Assembly (NCBI RefSeq): GCF_022179325.1
Contig: NZ_BPQQ01000047.1
Span: 1 to 64,000 of the forward strand
Length of the DNA: 64,000 nt
Source of the DNA: Methylobacterium isbiliense
Lineage (GTDB): Bacteria > Pseudomonadota > Alphaproteobacteria > Rhizobiales > Beijerinckiaceae
Direction of reading: 5' to 3'
The position numbers were made by a program, and so were the translations under genes. A model generated the notes under the pieces. It saw nothing but the letters and a program-made list of their open reading frames with translations, was not told the DNA's origin and ran no database searches. Below, piece by piece: positions 18,605 to 27,518 of the stretch. Within the stretch, counting starts at the first letter, position 1; every line of letters starts with the position of its first letter.

Positions 18605-20212
18605 TCACCGAAGACCGTACTGCGCAAACTCTTTCTCGAGCCCCGGATCCATCCTGAGGGCGTCGTTGATATCGCTCCGCCCCTCTTCGGCTTCTCCGGT
18701 CCGCACCCGAGCCAGCCCGCGGCCGTACAGTGAGGATGCCTGCCTTCCATTTCCCTTCAGGGCGGCATCGTAGTCTCGGATGGCGAGCCCGGGAAGTCCT
18801 ATCTTCAGATTGACGAGGCCACGACTGTCGAGGGCGTCGGGAAAATTTGGCTTCAGCTTCAGAGCCTCGTTGCAGTCGCGCAACGCTCGATCGAGCTCGT
18901 CCATCATCGCCCGCACCCAGCAGCGGTTGTTGAGGGCCTCCACGTCCTGCGGGTTGAGCCGGATCACCTCGTCGAAATCGGCCACCGCGAGGTTGTACTC
19001 GCGGTGGATCGCGTAGAGTTGCCCGCGGCGGTAGAGAGCCGAGGCGTCGGTGGGATTGCGCTCCAGCACACGGTTGAGCTCGGCCTTCAGGCGCTCGTCC
19101 TCCCGGGTGTAGGGCACCACCTGTACGGCGACCTTCGGCGCGGGCTTGGGCGCCGGATCGAACTTCTCGATCTCGGCCCGTGCCCGCTCGGCCCAGGCTC
19201 CGGTCGGGAACTTGGCCAGGAAGCGCTCGTAGGCCGCCTTGGTGCCCGTGCGCTTGGCAGCCCCGAACTCGGCGGCCGGGTCGGGAGCGGGCTCGGCCGG
19301 GCGCGGCGGGTCCGGCCGGACAGGTGCCGGGATGTCGATGACGCGGGGCGGCTGCTTCTCGGGCAGGGCCGCCACCGGCTTCTCGGCCGGGGTGGGGGCC
19401 GGGGTGGGGGCCGGCCGCTCGGGCGCGGCAGCGACCGGCCGCGGATCGGTCCAGGCGCCGGGCGCACTGTCCTTGAGGGACGAGTAGACCCAGGGCACCT
19501 GGGTGTTCTGCGTGGCGTTCGACACCGCGGTGCGCACGCGGTCGAAGACCGGGCGGGACACCCCGTCGGCCCCGGCGATCTGGCGGGAGAGCTCTTCGGC
19601 AAAGACGCTCTTGGCCGTCGTGACCTGTCGCAGCATCAGCCCAGGCTGGGCCGAGTAGAACACCACGGTGTTCGGCGGCGGCTCTCCCATGGGCGCGAGG
19701 CCGGTCGAGAAGCTGCGGAAGCGCCGCTCGAACGGATTGCGGTTGGCCGCGTCGAGCACGACGTATTTCAGATCCGCTCCGCGCCGGTGCAGCTCGCTCA
19801 GCAGGCTGTCGACCCCGATGCCGTCCCGCCGCAGATCCGCCTCCGACCAGATCTGCGCATCCACGGGGACCAAGTAGTTCTGCTTGTTGGACTGGATGCC
19901 GTAGCCACTGAAATAGAACAGCACGACAGTGCCGGCCTTCACTTTGTCGTAGAGTCGAGCGACGGCCTCTTGCATTGTCCGCTTGGTCGTGTTCTCTTGA
20001 ACATCGACCGAGAATCCCTTCTGCTGCAAAGCAGCCGCCAAGGCTCGAGCATCCTGAACCGGCGTCGTCAGGGGCGCATCACTGTCGGGGTACTGTGCGT
20101 TCCCGATCACAAGGGCGATTCGATCGCCCTGTCTGCTTTGCGCGATGGCAGGTTGAACCGTCTGGCACACGCTGATCGTGAGCAGAATGCCGACAACCCA
20201 CAACGCACGCAT
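18605..20212 (-). CDS. Exported caspase-fold (C14-like) pseudoprotease with C-terminal TPRs
   Basis: 535 residues. A signal peptide (about 1-24, ending ...PAIAQS) leads into a p20-like caspase domain: RIALVIGNAQYPD, DARALAAALQQKGFSV, then VVLFYFSGYGIQSNKQNYLVPVDA and YVVLDAANRNPF. The two catalytic residues are both lost: the His of SGHG is Y104 (SGYG), and the Cys of DACRNNP is A156 (DAANRNP). The fold-defining residues around them are kept. A Pro-rich linker (about 245-315) leads to four TPR units (about 370-530; NPTDASALYRRGQLYAIHRE, NPQDVEALNNRCWVRAMMDE and onward). It is probably a non-catalytic, secreted or periplasmic scaffold or decoy. An intact relative is encoded at 29.1-31.1 kb. 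Confidence 0.88.
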   Translation of the reverse strand: MRALWVVGILLTISVCQTVQPAIAQSRQGDRIALVIGNAQYPDSDAPLTTPVQDARALAAALQQKGFSVDVQENTTKRTMQEAVARLYDKVKAGTVVLFYFSGYGIQSNKQNYLVPVDAQIWSEADLRRDGIGVDSLLSELHRRGADLKYVVLDAANRNPFERRFRSFSTGLAPMGEPPPNTVVFYSAQPGLMLRQVTTAKSVFAEELSRQIAGADGVSRPVFDRVRTAVSNATQNTQVPWVYSSLKDSAPGAWTDPRPVAAAPERPAPTPAPTPAEKPVAALPEKQPPRVIDIPAPVRPDPPRPAEPAPDPAAEFGAAKRTGTKAAYERFLAKFPTGAWAERARAEIEKFDPAPKPAPKVAVQVVPYTREDERLKAELNRVLERNPTDASALYRRGQLYAIHREYNLAVADFDEVIRLNPQDVEALNNRCWVRAMMDELDRALRDCNEALKLKPNFPDALDSRGLVNLKIGLPGLAIRDYDAALKGNGRQASSLYGRGLARVRTGEAEEGRSDINDALRMDPGLEKEFAQYGLR

Positions 20213-20618
20213 GACGTCCTCAAAGAAGTGCTCAGCAGCCGCAACTCAGCGGCCGAAGCTTATGGCTTCCGCCCGGCGCTGACAAGTTTAACGGATGCGG
20301 CCGGACTGTCCGGCCACACCAGATCTCGCGGCCCGCCCCCGTCTGGATTGCGCAGGCCGGAACCCGGGCCGGCCGGGTTCGTCGCCGCCTCGCTCCGGGC
20401 CTGCCCTTCCTTAAGGCGCGCTCCGCCGCGTGGCCGTGCGGCCGCACACCCGCGCCGTCCGGGCCAGGCCGCGACCACAGGGACGGGGACAGCGACGCGG
20501 CGCGGAGCGGCCGACACTTGCCGAAAGCGGCGGCCTCCGTCAGGGTTGAGGCGGCCTGACGGTCCCGGTCGGGTCCAGAGGACGCCCGACGCACCGCCGC
20601 TTCGAGTACGGTGGGACC
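20213..20618. other. Divergent intergenic region, pseudo-caspase / PP2C phosphatase
   Basis: This 406-bp region separates two divergent units and must hold both promoters. An 8-bp hairpin GAACCCGG-N5-CCGGGTTC occupies 20360-20380. No supported gene and no clear promoter hexamers were found. Confidence 0.4.
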
Positions 20619-21440
20619 ATGAAGAAAGACCCTTTCGGTTCCGGGCTGCGGCGCGCGGAGGCCGCGCTCGACCTGGGTTCGGCCTGCCATGCCGGCCGCG
20701 TGCGCGCGCTCAACGAGGACCGTTTCCTGCTCGCGCCCCAGAGCGGCATCTTCGCGGTGGCGGACGGAATGGGCGGCCACGAGGCGGGCGAGGTCGCGAG
20801 TTCGGCGGTGGTCGAGGCTCTGGCGGCCGTGACGCCGGCCGGCTCGGCGAGCGACCTCCTCGACCAGCTCAAGGCCCGTCTCGCCGCCGCCAACTCCGAC
20901 ATCCGCAAGGTCGGGCACGCGCGCGGGGCGATCGTCGGCACCACGGTGGCGATCCTGCTGGTCTACGAGCCGCACTTCGTCTGCCTGTGGTCGGGCGACA
21001 GCCGCGTCTACCGGGTGCGGGCGGGGGCGATCGCGCAGCTCTCGCGCGACCACACCGAGATCCAATCCCTGGTCGAGCGCGGCGTGATCACCCCGCAGGA
21101 GGCGCGGACCTGGCCGCGCCGCAACGTCATCACCCGGGCGATCGGCGTGCAGGCGGAGCCTGAGATCGACATCGATCACGGCCTGCTCGAAGCCGGCGAC
21201 CTGTTCATCCTGTGCTCGGACGGGCTCACGCATCACGTGGCGGACGGCGAGATCCTGGCCGCGGCGACCGGGGAGCAGGCGGAGCGGGGCGCGCAGGCCG
21301 TGTGCGACGCGCTCCTCCAGCTCACCCTCGAACGGGGGGCCGCCGACAATGTCACGGTCGTGGCCGTGCGCTACCTCGGGCCGAGCGCCGCCGCGGCGCC
21401 CACGCGGCCGCCCGATGCTCCGGAAGGCCCCCGCGCATGA
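20619..21440 (+). CDS. PP2C-family serine/threonine protein phosphatase
   Basis: 273 residues. The metal-binding residues of the PP2C/PPM fold are present: R(27)-x-x-NED (N32-E33-D34), VADGMGGHEAGE (D49-G50), the late SDGLT and the C-terminal GAADNVTVVAVRY. It is the compact bacterial type (Stp1/PppA-like), cytoplasmic, dephosphorylating Ser/Thr-phosphoproteins with Mn/Mg. Its stop codon overlaps the start of the Ser/Thr kinase gene (ATGA), so the two are translationally coupled as opposing enzymes. Related pairs regulate type VI secretion in other bacteria, but no secretion genes are present here. Confidence 0.92.
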   Translation: MKKDPFGSGLRRAEAALDLGSACHAGRVRALNEDRFLLAPQSGIFAVADGMGGHEAGEVASSAVVEALAAVTPAGSASDLLDQLKARLAAANSDIRKVGHARGAIVGTTVAILLVYEPHFVCLWSGDSRVYRVRAGAIAQLSRDHTEIQSLVERGVITPQEARTWPRRNVITRAIGVQAEPEIDIDHGLLEAGDLFILCSDGLTHHVADGEILAAATGEQAERGAQAVCDALLQLTLERGAADNVTVVAVRYLGPSAAAAPTRPPDAPEGPRA

Positions 21441-23227
21441 GCGAGGAGACGGTCTTCATCCCGCCTCCGGCCCGCGGCTCCTTCATCGAGCCCGGGACAC
21501 GGCTCAACGACATCTACGTGATCCGCAGCCTGATCGCCTCGGGCGGGATGGGCGAGGTCTACAAGGGGGAGGCGCTCGCCACCGGGGACGCGGTGGCGAT
21601 CAAGGTGGTGAAGCCGGACCTCGCCCGCAACACCTCGGCCCTGGCGCTGTTCCGGCGCGAGGCGTCGGCGCTGCACAACCTCCATCACGAGGCGATCGTC
21701 CGCTACTTCGTGTTCACGGTCGATCCGAAGCTCGGACTCCCCTATCTGGCGATGGAGTTCGTGGACGGCGTGTCGCTGTCCGAGCGCCTGGAGCAGGGGC
21801 CCCTCGACGGGCCGACCCTGTGCCTGCTGCTGCGCCGCCTCGCCGCCGGCCTCCAGGCCGCGCACGATCTCGGGATCATCCACCGCGACGTGTCGCCCGA
21901 CAACGTCATCCTGCCCGGCGGCAACGTCGCGCGGGCCAAGCTGATCGATTTCGGCATCGCCCGGGCACCCAGCACCGACGGCACCGTCATCGGGGGCGGA
22001 TTCGCCGGCAAGTATTCCTACGTCTCGCCCGAGCAGCTCGGCCTGTTCGGCGGGGAGGTGACGCCGAAATCCGACCTCTACAGCCTGGGCCTGCTGCTGG
22101 CGCACGCGGCGCGGGGCCGGGCCCTCGACATGGGCAGCAACCACGTCGACGTGGTCGAGAAGCGGCGGCGCGTCCCGGACCTGTCGGGGATCGACGAGCG
22201 GATCCGGCCGATCCTGCAGGCGATGCTGCAGCCGAACCCGAAGGACCGGCCCGCCGACATGGCGGCGGTCGCGGCCTGGGCGGCCGTGGAGCCGCGGGCT
22301 CCGCGCCGCCTGCCGATGGCGGCGCTGATCGCGGGGGGCGGCGGACTCGCGACCGCGGCGATCGCGGCGGTGGCCTATCTCGCCCTGCCGGCGCGCCAGC
22401 CGGACCCGCCCGCCCCGCCGACGCCGACCGCGAGCGTGGCGCCCGCCCCGCCCGTCACGGTCCCCCTCCCCCCTCCCCCGCCGGCCGAGCCGGTGCGGGT
22501 GGAGCCGTCGCCGGCGCCGGTCAAGCCGCCGATCGTCTCCCTGCCCGATCCCGGCGACGATCCGGACGAGCCGCCGCGCCAACGTCGCGACCAGCCCGCC
22601 GTGACGGTGAGCGCCGAGGAGGTCGAGAGCTTCATGCGGCGCTACGACGGCGGCGACTGCTTCTTCATCACGCCCGTCTCGACGCAGCCGCCCGACATTC
22701 TGGTGGACGCCTTCGGCCGGTCGACCCAGCCGTTCCACGCCTTCGACAGGGCGTTCCAGAGCGCGCTCGGGGTCGAGCCGCACATCAGCCTGCGGCAGGT
22801 CACCGAGGCGCAGTGCCCGCTCGTCAACTTCCTGGCCCGTCACTACCCGCAGCGCGACGCGCGGGCGGCCAACATCGCCATCACCTCCGATCTCCTGCAC
22901 AACGGCCAGGACCTCGTCGGCACGGTGGAGACGCGCAGCGACCGCAACGTCGACCTGCTGCTGATCGGGGATGACGGGCGCGTGACCAATCTCGGGCGCT
23001 TTGCCCGGCGCAACGGCGACACGGTGCGCTTCTCGATGCGGGTCGAGGGCTCGGGCGCGCCGCGCCCGCAGGTGGTTCTGGCGGTCACGAGCCAGAAGCC
23101 GCTCACCAGCCTGCGGTCCGGGATCAACGCCCGGGCCGACCAGCTCTTCCGCCAGATCGGCGACGAACTCGACCGCGACCCCCGTCCGGCGGGGATCGCG
23201 GTCACCTACTTCAAGCTCGGGGGATGA
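21437..23227 (+). CDS. Membrane-anchored serine/threonine protein kinase with periplasmic C-terminal domain
   Basis: 596 residues. The Hanks-type kinase domain spans about 24-285: glycine loop LIASGGMGEVYKG, Lys K56 (VAIKVV), catalytic loop HRDVSPDN (D151), DFG motif at D171 and the APE-equivalent VSPEQ. One transmembrane helix follows (about 297-318). Then come a Pro-rich stretch and a C-terminal region of about 200 residues with two cysteines (GGDCFFITP and EAQCPLVN) that does not match PASTA or any sensor I recognise. It would receive an envelope signal and phosphorylate cytoplasmic targets; the FHA domain of the cyclase at 27.9 kb is an obvious candidate reader. It starts at the ATGA overlap with the phosphatase gene. 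Confidence 0.9.
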   Translation: MSEETVFIPPPARGSFIEPGTRLNDIYVIRSLIASGGMGEVYKGEALATGDAVAIKVVKPDLARNTSALALFRREASALHNLHHEAIVRYFVFTVDPKLGLPYLAMEFVDGVSLSERLEQGPLDGPTLCLLLRRLAAGLQAAHDLGIIHRDVSPDNVILPGGNVARAKLIDFGIARAPSTDGTVIGGGFAGKYSYVSPEQLGLFGGEVTPKSDLYSLGLLLAHAARGRALDMGSNHVDVVEKRRRVPDLSGIDERIRPILQAMLQPNPKDRPADMAAVAAWAAVEPRAPRRLPMAALIAGGGGLATAAIAAVAYLALPARQPDPPAPPTPTASVAPAPPVTVPLPPPPPAEPVRVEPSPAPVKPPIVSLPDPGDDPDEPPRQRRDQPAVTVSAEEVESFMRRYDGGDCFFITPVSTQPPDILVDAFGRSTQPFHAFDRAFQSALGVEPHISLRQVTEAQCPLVNFLARHYPQRDARAANIAITSDLLHNGQDLVGTVETRSDRNVDLLLIGDDGRVTNLGRFARRNGDTVRFSMRVEGSGAPRPQVVLAVTSQKPLTSLRSGINARADQLFRQIGDELDRDPRPAGIAVTYFKLGG

Positions 23228-23230
23228 GGG

Positions 23231-23500
23231 TCAGGGCATCCGCTGCAGCAGGCGGATGCCTTCGATCTCGAAGCGGGTGAAGCCGCGCGAGACGGCCACC
23301 GGCTCCCAGGCGTGCCACGCGGCGGGACCGCGCCATCCGGCCTCCGCGACGATGACCCGCGGCGCCCGCACCTCGCGCGGCCCGCTCCATTCGCAGGCGT
23401 ACGGACCCCAGGCGCGGCAGGGCATCGCCTGCGCGGAGGTCGCCGCCAGGGGAGCCGCGAGGACGAGGGCCGACAGAAGCGTGGCAGCGCGCAAGGTCAT
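23231..23500 (-). CDS. Small secreted protein with shared C-terminal motif
   Basis: 89 residues. A clear signal peptide (MTLRAATLLSALVLAAPLAATSAQA) is followed by a short mature part with two cysteines (MPCRAWGPYACEW). The C-terminus is RGFTRFEIEGIRLLQRMP. The same F-x4-I-x3-R-x3-R-M pattern ends the next small protein (23683-23898) and the large caspase-like protein (29080-31140). It converges with the kinase gene, with 3 bp between the stop codons. Function unknown. The export signal and shared tail tie it to this locus rather than to random coding potential. Confidence 0.7.
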   Translation of the reverse strand: MTLRAATLLSALVLAAPLAATSAQAMPCRAWGPYACEWSGPREVRAPRVIVAEAGWRGPAAWHAWEPVAVSRGFTRFEIEGIRLLQRMP

Positions 23501-23682
23501 GATGGTCTCCGGAAAGGGAAGGGATCAGACGTGATCCGGCGATGATTGTGCGTGCGGGGTCGAGATGGAGTGTCTCGCCGCCGAATGCAAGCTTCACCGC
23601 CGATGATATGCGCGCAGGACACCGATCTAGACTGTGCGCGAGCGCACGCGAGCGACGGATGGTCGGGCGCCTGGAGAGCGGC

Positions 23683-23898
23683 TCAGCGCATCCGCTCCAG
23701 GCGGCGCAGGCCCTCGATGGAGGCGCGGCCGAAGCGGCGCGGGGCTGCCGGCGGGCGCAGGCCCGGCCCGCGGGGGCGGGAGACGGCGGATGCGGACGAG
23801 GCGCGTGCGCGCAGCCGCGCATCGCTGCCGGGCGCCGCCGCCTCGACCGGCGCGGCGCCAGCGATCAGGAGGCCGAGCGTGAGAATGAAGCGGAGCAC
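23683..23898 (-). CDS. Small secreted basic protein with shared C-terminal motif
   Basis: 71 residues from a GTG at 23898 with GGAGATCCAGG immediately upstream. The N-terminus is a signal peptide (LRFILTLGLLIAGAAPVEAAA). The mature part is Arg/Pro/Ala-rich and ends RRFGRASIEGLRRLERMR, matching the tails of the 89-residue protein and the large caspase-like protein nearby. It is transcribed in the same direction as the autotransporter but is separated from it by a strong terminator. No function is known. Without the shared tail this would have been a marginal call. Confidence 0.55.
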   Translation of the reverse strand: MLRFILTLGLLIAGAAPVEAAAPGSDARLRARASSASAVSRPRGPGLRPPAAPRRFGRASIEGLRRLERMR

Positions 23899-23969
23899 CC
23901 TGGATCTCCGGGCCGGTGGCGTGACGGGTCCCGTCGATGCCAACCGGCACCTGAACGCCGGATGAGAAA

Positions 23970-23997
23970 GAAGGCCCGGCCGTGAGGCCGGGCCTTC
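23970..23997 (-). terminator. Rho-independent terminator of the autotransporter gene
   Basis: GAAGGCCCGGCC, loop GTGA, GGCCGGGCCTTC: a perfect 12-bp stem 23 bp past the stop of the minus-strand gene, followed on that strand by CTTTCTC. Confidence 0.8.
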
Positions 23998-24020
23998 GGA
24001 GATCGCTTCGTGCGGATCGG

Positions 24021-27000
24021 TCAGAACGAGGAGAACTGGTAGCGCAGACCGGCGCGGCCGCCGCCCGCCACGAGATCCTCGCCGACCCGGAAGTCGCCCC
24101 GGATGAAGCCGGACAGGCCGGTCTTCAGGTTGAAGAAGTTGATCGACGCCTGGACTTCGCCGCGCGCCTTCCCCTGATCGCGCAGGCCGGACACGCTGGC
24201 GATGCCGCCCGTGAAGGCGCCGCTCAGGCCGGATTCGGTCAGCACTGTGTAGACGTAGCCGGTGATGCTCGGCTCGATGCGGATGTTGTCCTGCACGAAC
24301 TCGGTGCCGACCCGCGCCCCGATGCGGCCGCGCAGGGCGTCGCCATCCACCAGCGGCACGCCGGTGGCGGTGAAGCGGGCCTGCTGGTCGAAGTGCGTCG
24401 AGATGTATTCGAGGCCGGCGGTGGGCTCGACGTAGACGTTGTTGTCGAGCTGGACGCGGTAGCCGACGTTGGTGGTGAAGTTGTAGTTCTGGAGACCCGT
24501 CGACTGGCGCAGCAGCGGCCCGACGATGTCGAGGCCGAGCAGGTCGACCTTGAACAGGGCGTCCACGAACCACGGCCCGTTCAGGTAGGTGCCGTACACG
24601 CCGACCGTGCCGCCGTCGTAATCCTGCTGGCCCGCGCCGCGGTTGAGCCGCACCGAGGAGGTCGTGTAGCCGGCCATGACGCCCAGGATCAGGCCGTCGT
24701 CGGGCTTGGTGAGCCCGCTCATCACCACGTCGGCGCCGCCGAGGAAGCCCGCGGTGGACTGGTTGTAGCCGAGGTCGCGGAAGAAGTTGTTGCCCGCGAA
24801 GGTGAAGCTGGTGGAGCCGGTGCGCCGCTCGAGGTCGCCGAAGCCGCGCGCCCAGATCGCCGGGCGGGACTTGGTCTCGGGCGGCGGCGGGGCGAGGTTC
24901 GGCGCGATCGGATCCTTGCTGACGAGCGCCGAGTACTGGGACAGGCCGTTGTACTGGAGCGCCTGCGGGATCGAGGTCTGGCCGGTCTGGAGCGCGGTGC
25001 GCACCTCGGTGACGCGGTCGAGCACGGCGGTGCCGCCCTGGGTCGAGATGGTGCGCGCCGCGATGACCGCCGTGGGGGCCGACAGGCCGACCGCGTTCGG
25101 CACCGCCCCGACGGCGATCGTGCTGCCGCCCCCGGCGAGATCCGAGCGCACCAGCACCGCTTCCAGCGTGCCGAAATTCTGGGTGCCGGCGAGCGTGAAG
25201 GCGTTCGCGTTGAGCGTGGTGCCGGTCTGGACGATCACCGGCGAGGTGGTGAAGGGCGTGGTCGGCGTGAGGTTGTTCACGAGCACGCCGGTCGTGCCGC
25301 TCGCCGCGCCGGTGATGACGAGACGGTCGGCGCCGCCGGTCTGGCTCGACGTGTTGACGAGCAGCGTGCCGTTGCGGCCGACATAGTCGCCGGCGATCGT
25401 GAGCTGGCCGCTCGCGGTCGGGGTGCGCAGGTCGAGGGTGCCCGCGTTGGTGACGCGCGACAGGTTCGCGAACGTCGCCGTCTGGCTGCCCAGGGCGACG
25501 ACGCCGGTGTTGTCGAGGGAGCCGCCGCCGAAGTTGCTGGTGAGGGCCGTCGCGAAGCGGCCCGAGTTGGTGAAGGTGGAGCCGTTGCTGAGCAGGACGC
25601 CGCCCGTGATGGTGCCGGCGTTGTCGAGCCGGGTCGCCACCGTGCTCTGCGCCGTGTTGACGGCGTAGCCGGAGGTGCCGGTGATCGAGCCCGAATTGCC
25701 GATCGTGAGGAGCGCGGCCGAGGCGCCGGTGGTCGGGCCGGCGGCGGCGGCATCGATGCCGAGGGCGGCGATGATGCTGCCGGAATTGGCGAGCTTCAGG
25801 TTCCCGTTGAGGGTCCGGGCGAACACGCCGACGCCGTTCGCCGTGATGGCGCCGGTGTTGAGGATGCTGAGGCTCCGGGAGCCGGCCCCCTCGCCGCGCG
25901 GCGCCGCGACGGCCGCGATGCCGACGGCCTGCGCCGTGATGGTGCCGGCGTTGGTGACGGCGGCGTTGCCGCCGAGCGCCGCGATGCCGATGCCCGGGAA
26001 GGGCTGCGTGACGCCGTCGGACAGGATCGTGCCGCCGAACCGGCTGAATTCCTGGCCGATATCGGTGATGCCGGGCAATTGCCCGCGGACCCGGCTCGGG
26101 ATCGCCGCGATGTCGGCGCCGTAGGTCAGCGTGCCGGTGTTGACCACCGAGACGGCCTCCGTCCCGTAGGCGGCGAGTCCCGCCTCGCGGAACGCGACGG
26201 TGCCCGAATTGGTCACAGCCGCATTGCTGGAGAGCGTCGCAGCGCCGATCGCCCCCGTGATGGTGCCGGAATTGGTGAGGGCGGTGTTGGCGGCGTAGAC
26301 GCCGATGATCCCGACCGGCGCCGTGATGGTGCCGCCGTTCGTCACCGCGAGCGTGCCGAGGCCGTTGCGGGCCAGGATGCCCACCGTGCCGGCGGTGATC
26401 CGGCCGAGCGTGGTGACGGTGGCCGGGCCGGCGTAGCGCCCGCCGTCGATCTCGATGCCCGCGCCGGCCGGCGCGTTGATCGTCGCGCTCGCGTTGACGT
26501 TGACCGTCACGCCCGCGGTGGCGCTGGTCGGCATCACCATCACGGCGCTGCCGGTCGCGCCGGCGTTGATGGTCGTGTTGTCGAGGACGTTGAGCGTGAA
26601 GGTGTTGAGCGGCGTGTAGAAGATGCCGCCGTCGTAGACGCGGTTGGGGCCGCAATTGGCCACCGTGGTGGTCGAGGCGTTGTCGCCCGCGCCGCAGCTG
26701 CGGGCGAACACCACCGTGCCGTTGCGGACCGGGAACAGGAACTGCCCCGGCACCGTGCCGTTGCCGCCGGTGGCCAGCGCGTTCGGGCCGCCGTCCAGGA
26801 GGGCGCCGTTGACGAGGGAGCCCGGCAGTTCGAGGAAGGTGCCGGCCGCGCCCGTGCCCGCCGAGTAGCCGGCCGAGGCCGAGGTGCCGCCCAGGCCGTT
26901 GGTGCCGCCGCTCGCGTCGCCGGTCTCGAACTGGATGCGGTTGTAGTTGAAGTAGATGTCGAAGTTGCCGGCGCCGGTGTCCTGGCGCCCCGCCAGGATG

Positions 27001-27518
27001 AGCTGGAACGTGTTGGTCTTGTCGACCCTGTTCGAGAAGTAGCCGACGTTCGGCCACGTCACCCCGAAGGCGGTCTGGCCGTTGTAGGTGCCGTTGCCGT
27101 AGGAGGTGACGCCGCTCGCCGGGTTGCGGGTGTCCACGTCCGCGAAGAAGGGCGCGATGATCGGCGGACCGGTATAGCCCGAGCCGAGGCCGACCGGCGT
27201 GAACTGGCCGAGCGACTGGCCGAACGTCACGTTGCCGTTGTTGTTGACGAAGACCTGGTTGTAGGTCGTGCCGAAGAAGTTGGCCGCGAAGGGCAGCGCC
27301 ACCGCGCCGGTGGAGCCGTCATCGTTGCGCGCGAGCTGGTTGGCGTCGAAGCCGGGCGCCACCGCCTGGGCCGCCGCCTCCCCCGCCGGCAGCAGCGCTC
27401 CTGCGACCGTCAATCCGACGCAGGAGACGCCCACGAGGAGCGCTCCGCGGACCCGCTCCAGACCCTGGGCGCGGACCGGCTCGCGCCCCACCCCCGCCAC
27501 CATGCCATCCTGAACCAT
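24021..27518 (-). CDS. NIDO-domain autotransporter (type V secretion) protein
   Basis: 1165 residues from the ATG at 27518; a second ATG at 27503 with AGGA upstream is equally possible. A long signal region (RVRGALLVGVSCVGLTVAGALL...AAAQA) is followed by a NIDO-type (nidogen-like) adhesion domain of about 220 residues: PFAANFFGTTYNQVFVNNNG, PIIAPFFADVDTRN and NFDIYFNYNRIQFETG. Then come several hundred residues of beta-helix repeats of the TNAGTITA/NTGAITANGVGV kind. The last 270 or so residues form the autotransporter barrel (WARGFGDLERR...), ending in Phe (YQFSSF), the usual outer-membrane signal. It is probably a surface adhesin. It lies inside the kinase/caspase block and may be its surface component (inference). 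Confidence 0.88.
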   Translation of the reverse strand: MVQDGMVAGVGREPVRAQGLERVRGALLVGVSCVGLTVAGALLPAGEAAAQAVAPGFDANQLARNDDGSTGAVALPFAANFFGTTYNQVFVNNNGNVTFGQSLGQFTPVGLGSGYTGPPIIAPFFADVDTRNPASGVTSYGNGTYNGQTAFGVTWPNVGYFSNRVDKTNTFQLILAGRQDTGAGNFDIYFNYNRIQFETGDASGGTNGLGGTSASAGYSAGTGAAGTFLELPGSLVNGALLDGGPNALATGGNGTVPGQFLFPVRNGTVVFARSCGAGDNASTTTVANCGPNRVYDGGIFYTPLNTFTLNVLDNTTINAGATGSAVMVMPTSATAGVTVNVNASATINAPAGAGIEIDGGRYAGPATVTTLGRITAGTVGILARNGLGTLAVTNGGTITAPVGIIGVYAANTALTNSGTITGAIGAATLSSNAAVTNSGTVAFREAGLAAYGTEAVSVVNTGTLTYGADIAAIPSRVRGQLPGITDIGQEFSRFGGTILSDGVTQPFPGIGIAALGGNAAVTNAGTITAQAVGIAAVAAPRGEGAGSRSLSILNTGAITANGVGVFARTLNGNLKLANSGSIIAALGIDAAAAGPTTGASAALLTIGNSGSITGTSGYAVNTAQSTVATRLDNAGTITGGVLLSNGSTFTNSGRFATALTSNFGGGSLDNTGVVALGSQTATFANLSRVTNAGTLDLRTPTASGQLTIAGDYVGRNGTLLVNTSSQTGGADRLVITGAASGTTGVLVNNLTPTTPFTTSPVIVQTGTTLNANAFTLAGTQNFGTLEAVLVRSDLAGGGSTIAVGAVPNAVGLSAPTAVIAARTISTQGGTAVLDRVTEVRTALQTGQTSIPQALQYNGLSQYSALVSKDPIAPNLAPPPPETKSRPAIWARGFGDLERRTGSTSFTFAGNNFFRDLGYNQSTAGFLGGADVVMSGLTKPDDGLILGVMAGYTTSSVRLNRGAGQQDYDGGTVGVYGTYLNGPWFVDALFKVDLLGLDIVGPLLRQSTGLQNYNFTTNVGYRVQLDNNVYVEPTAGLEYISTHFDQQARFTATGVPLVDGDALRGRIGARVGTEFVQDNIRIEPSITGYVYTVLTESGLSGAFTGGIASVSGLRDQGKARGEVQASINFFNLKTGLSGFIRGDFRVGEDLVAGGGRAGLRYQFSSF

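Noticed and set aside
20619-23227. Type VI secretion regulatory module (PppA/PpkA)
   Set aside because: The phosphatase/kinase pair and a nearby FHA protein recall it, but no Tss, Hcp, VgrG or ClpV gene is present in the window.
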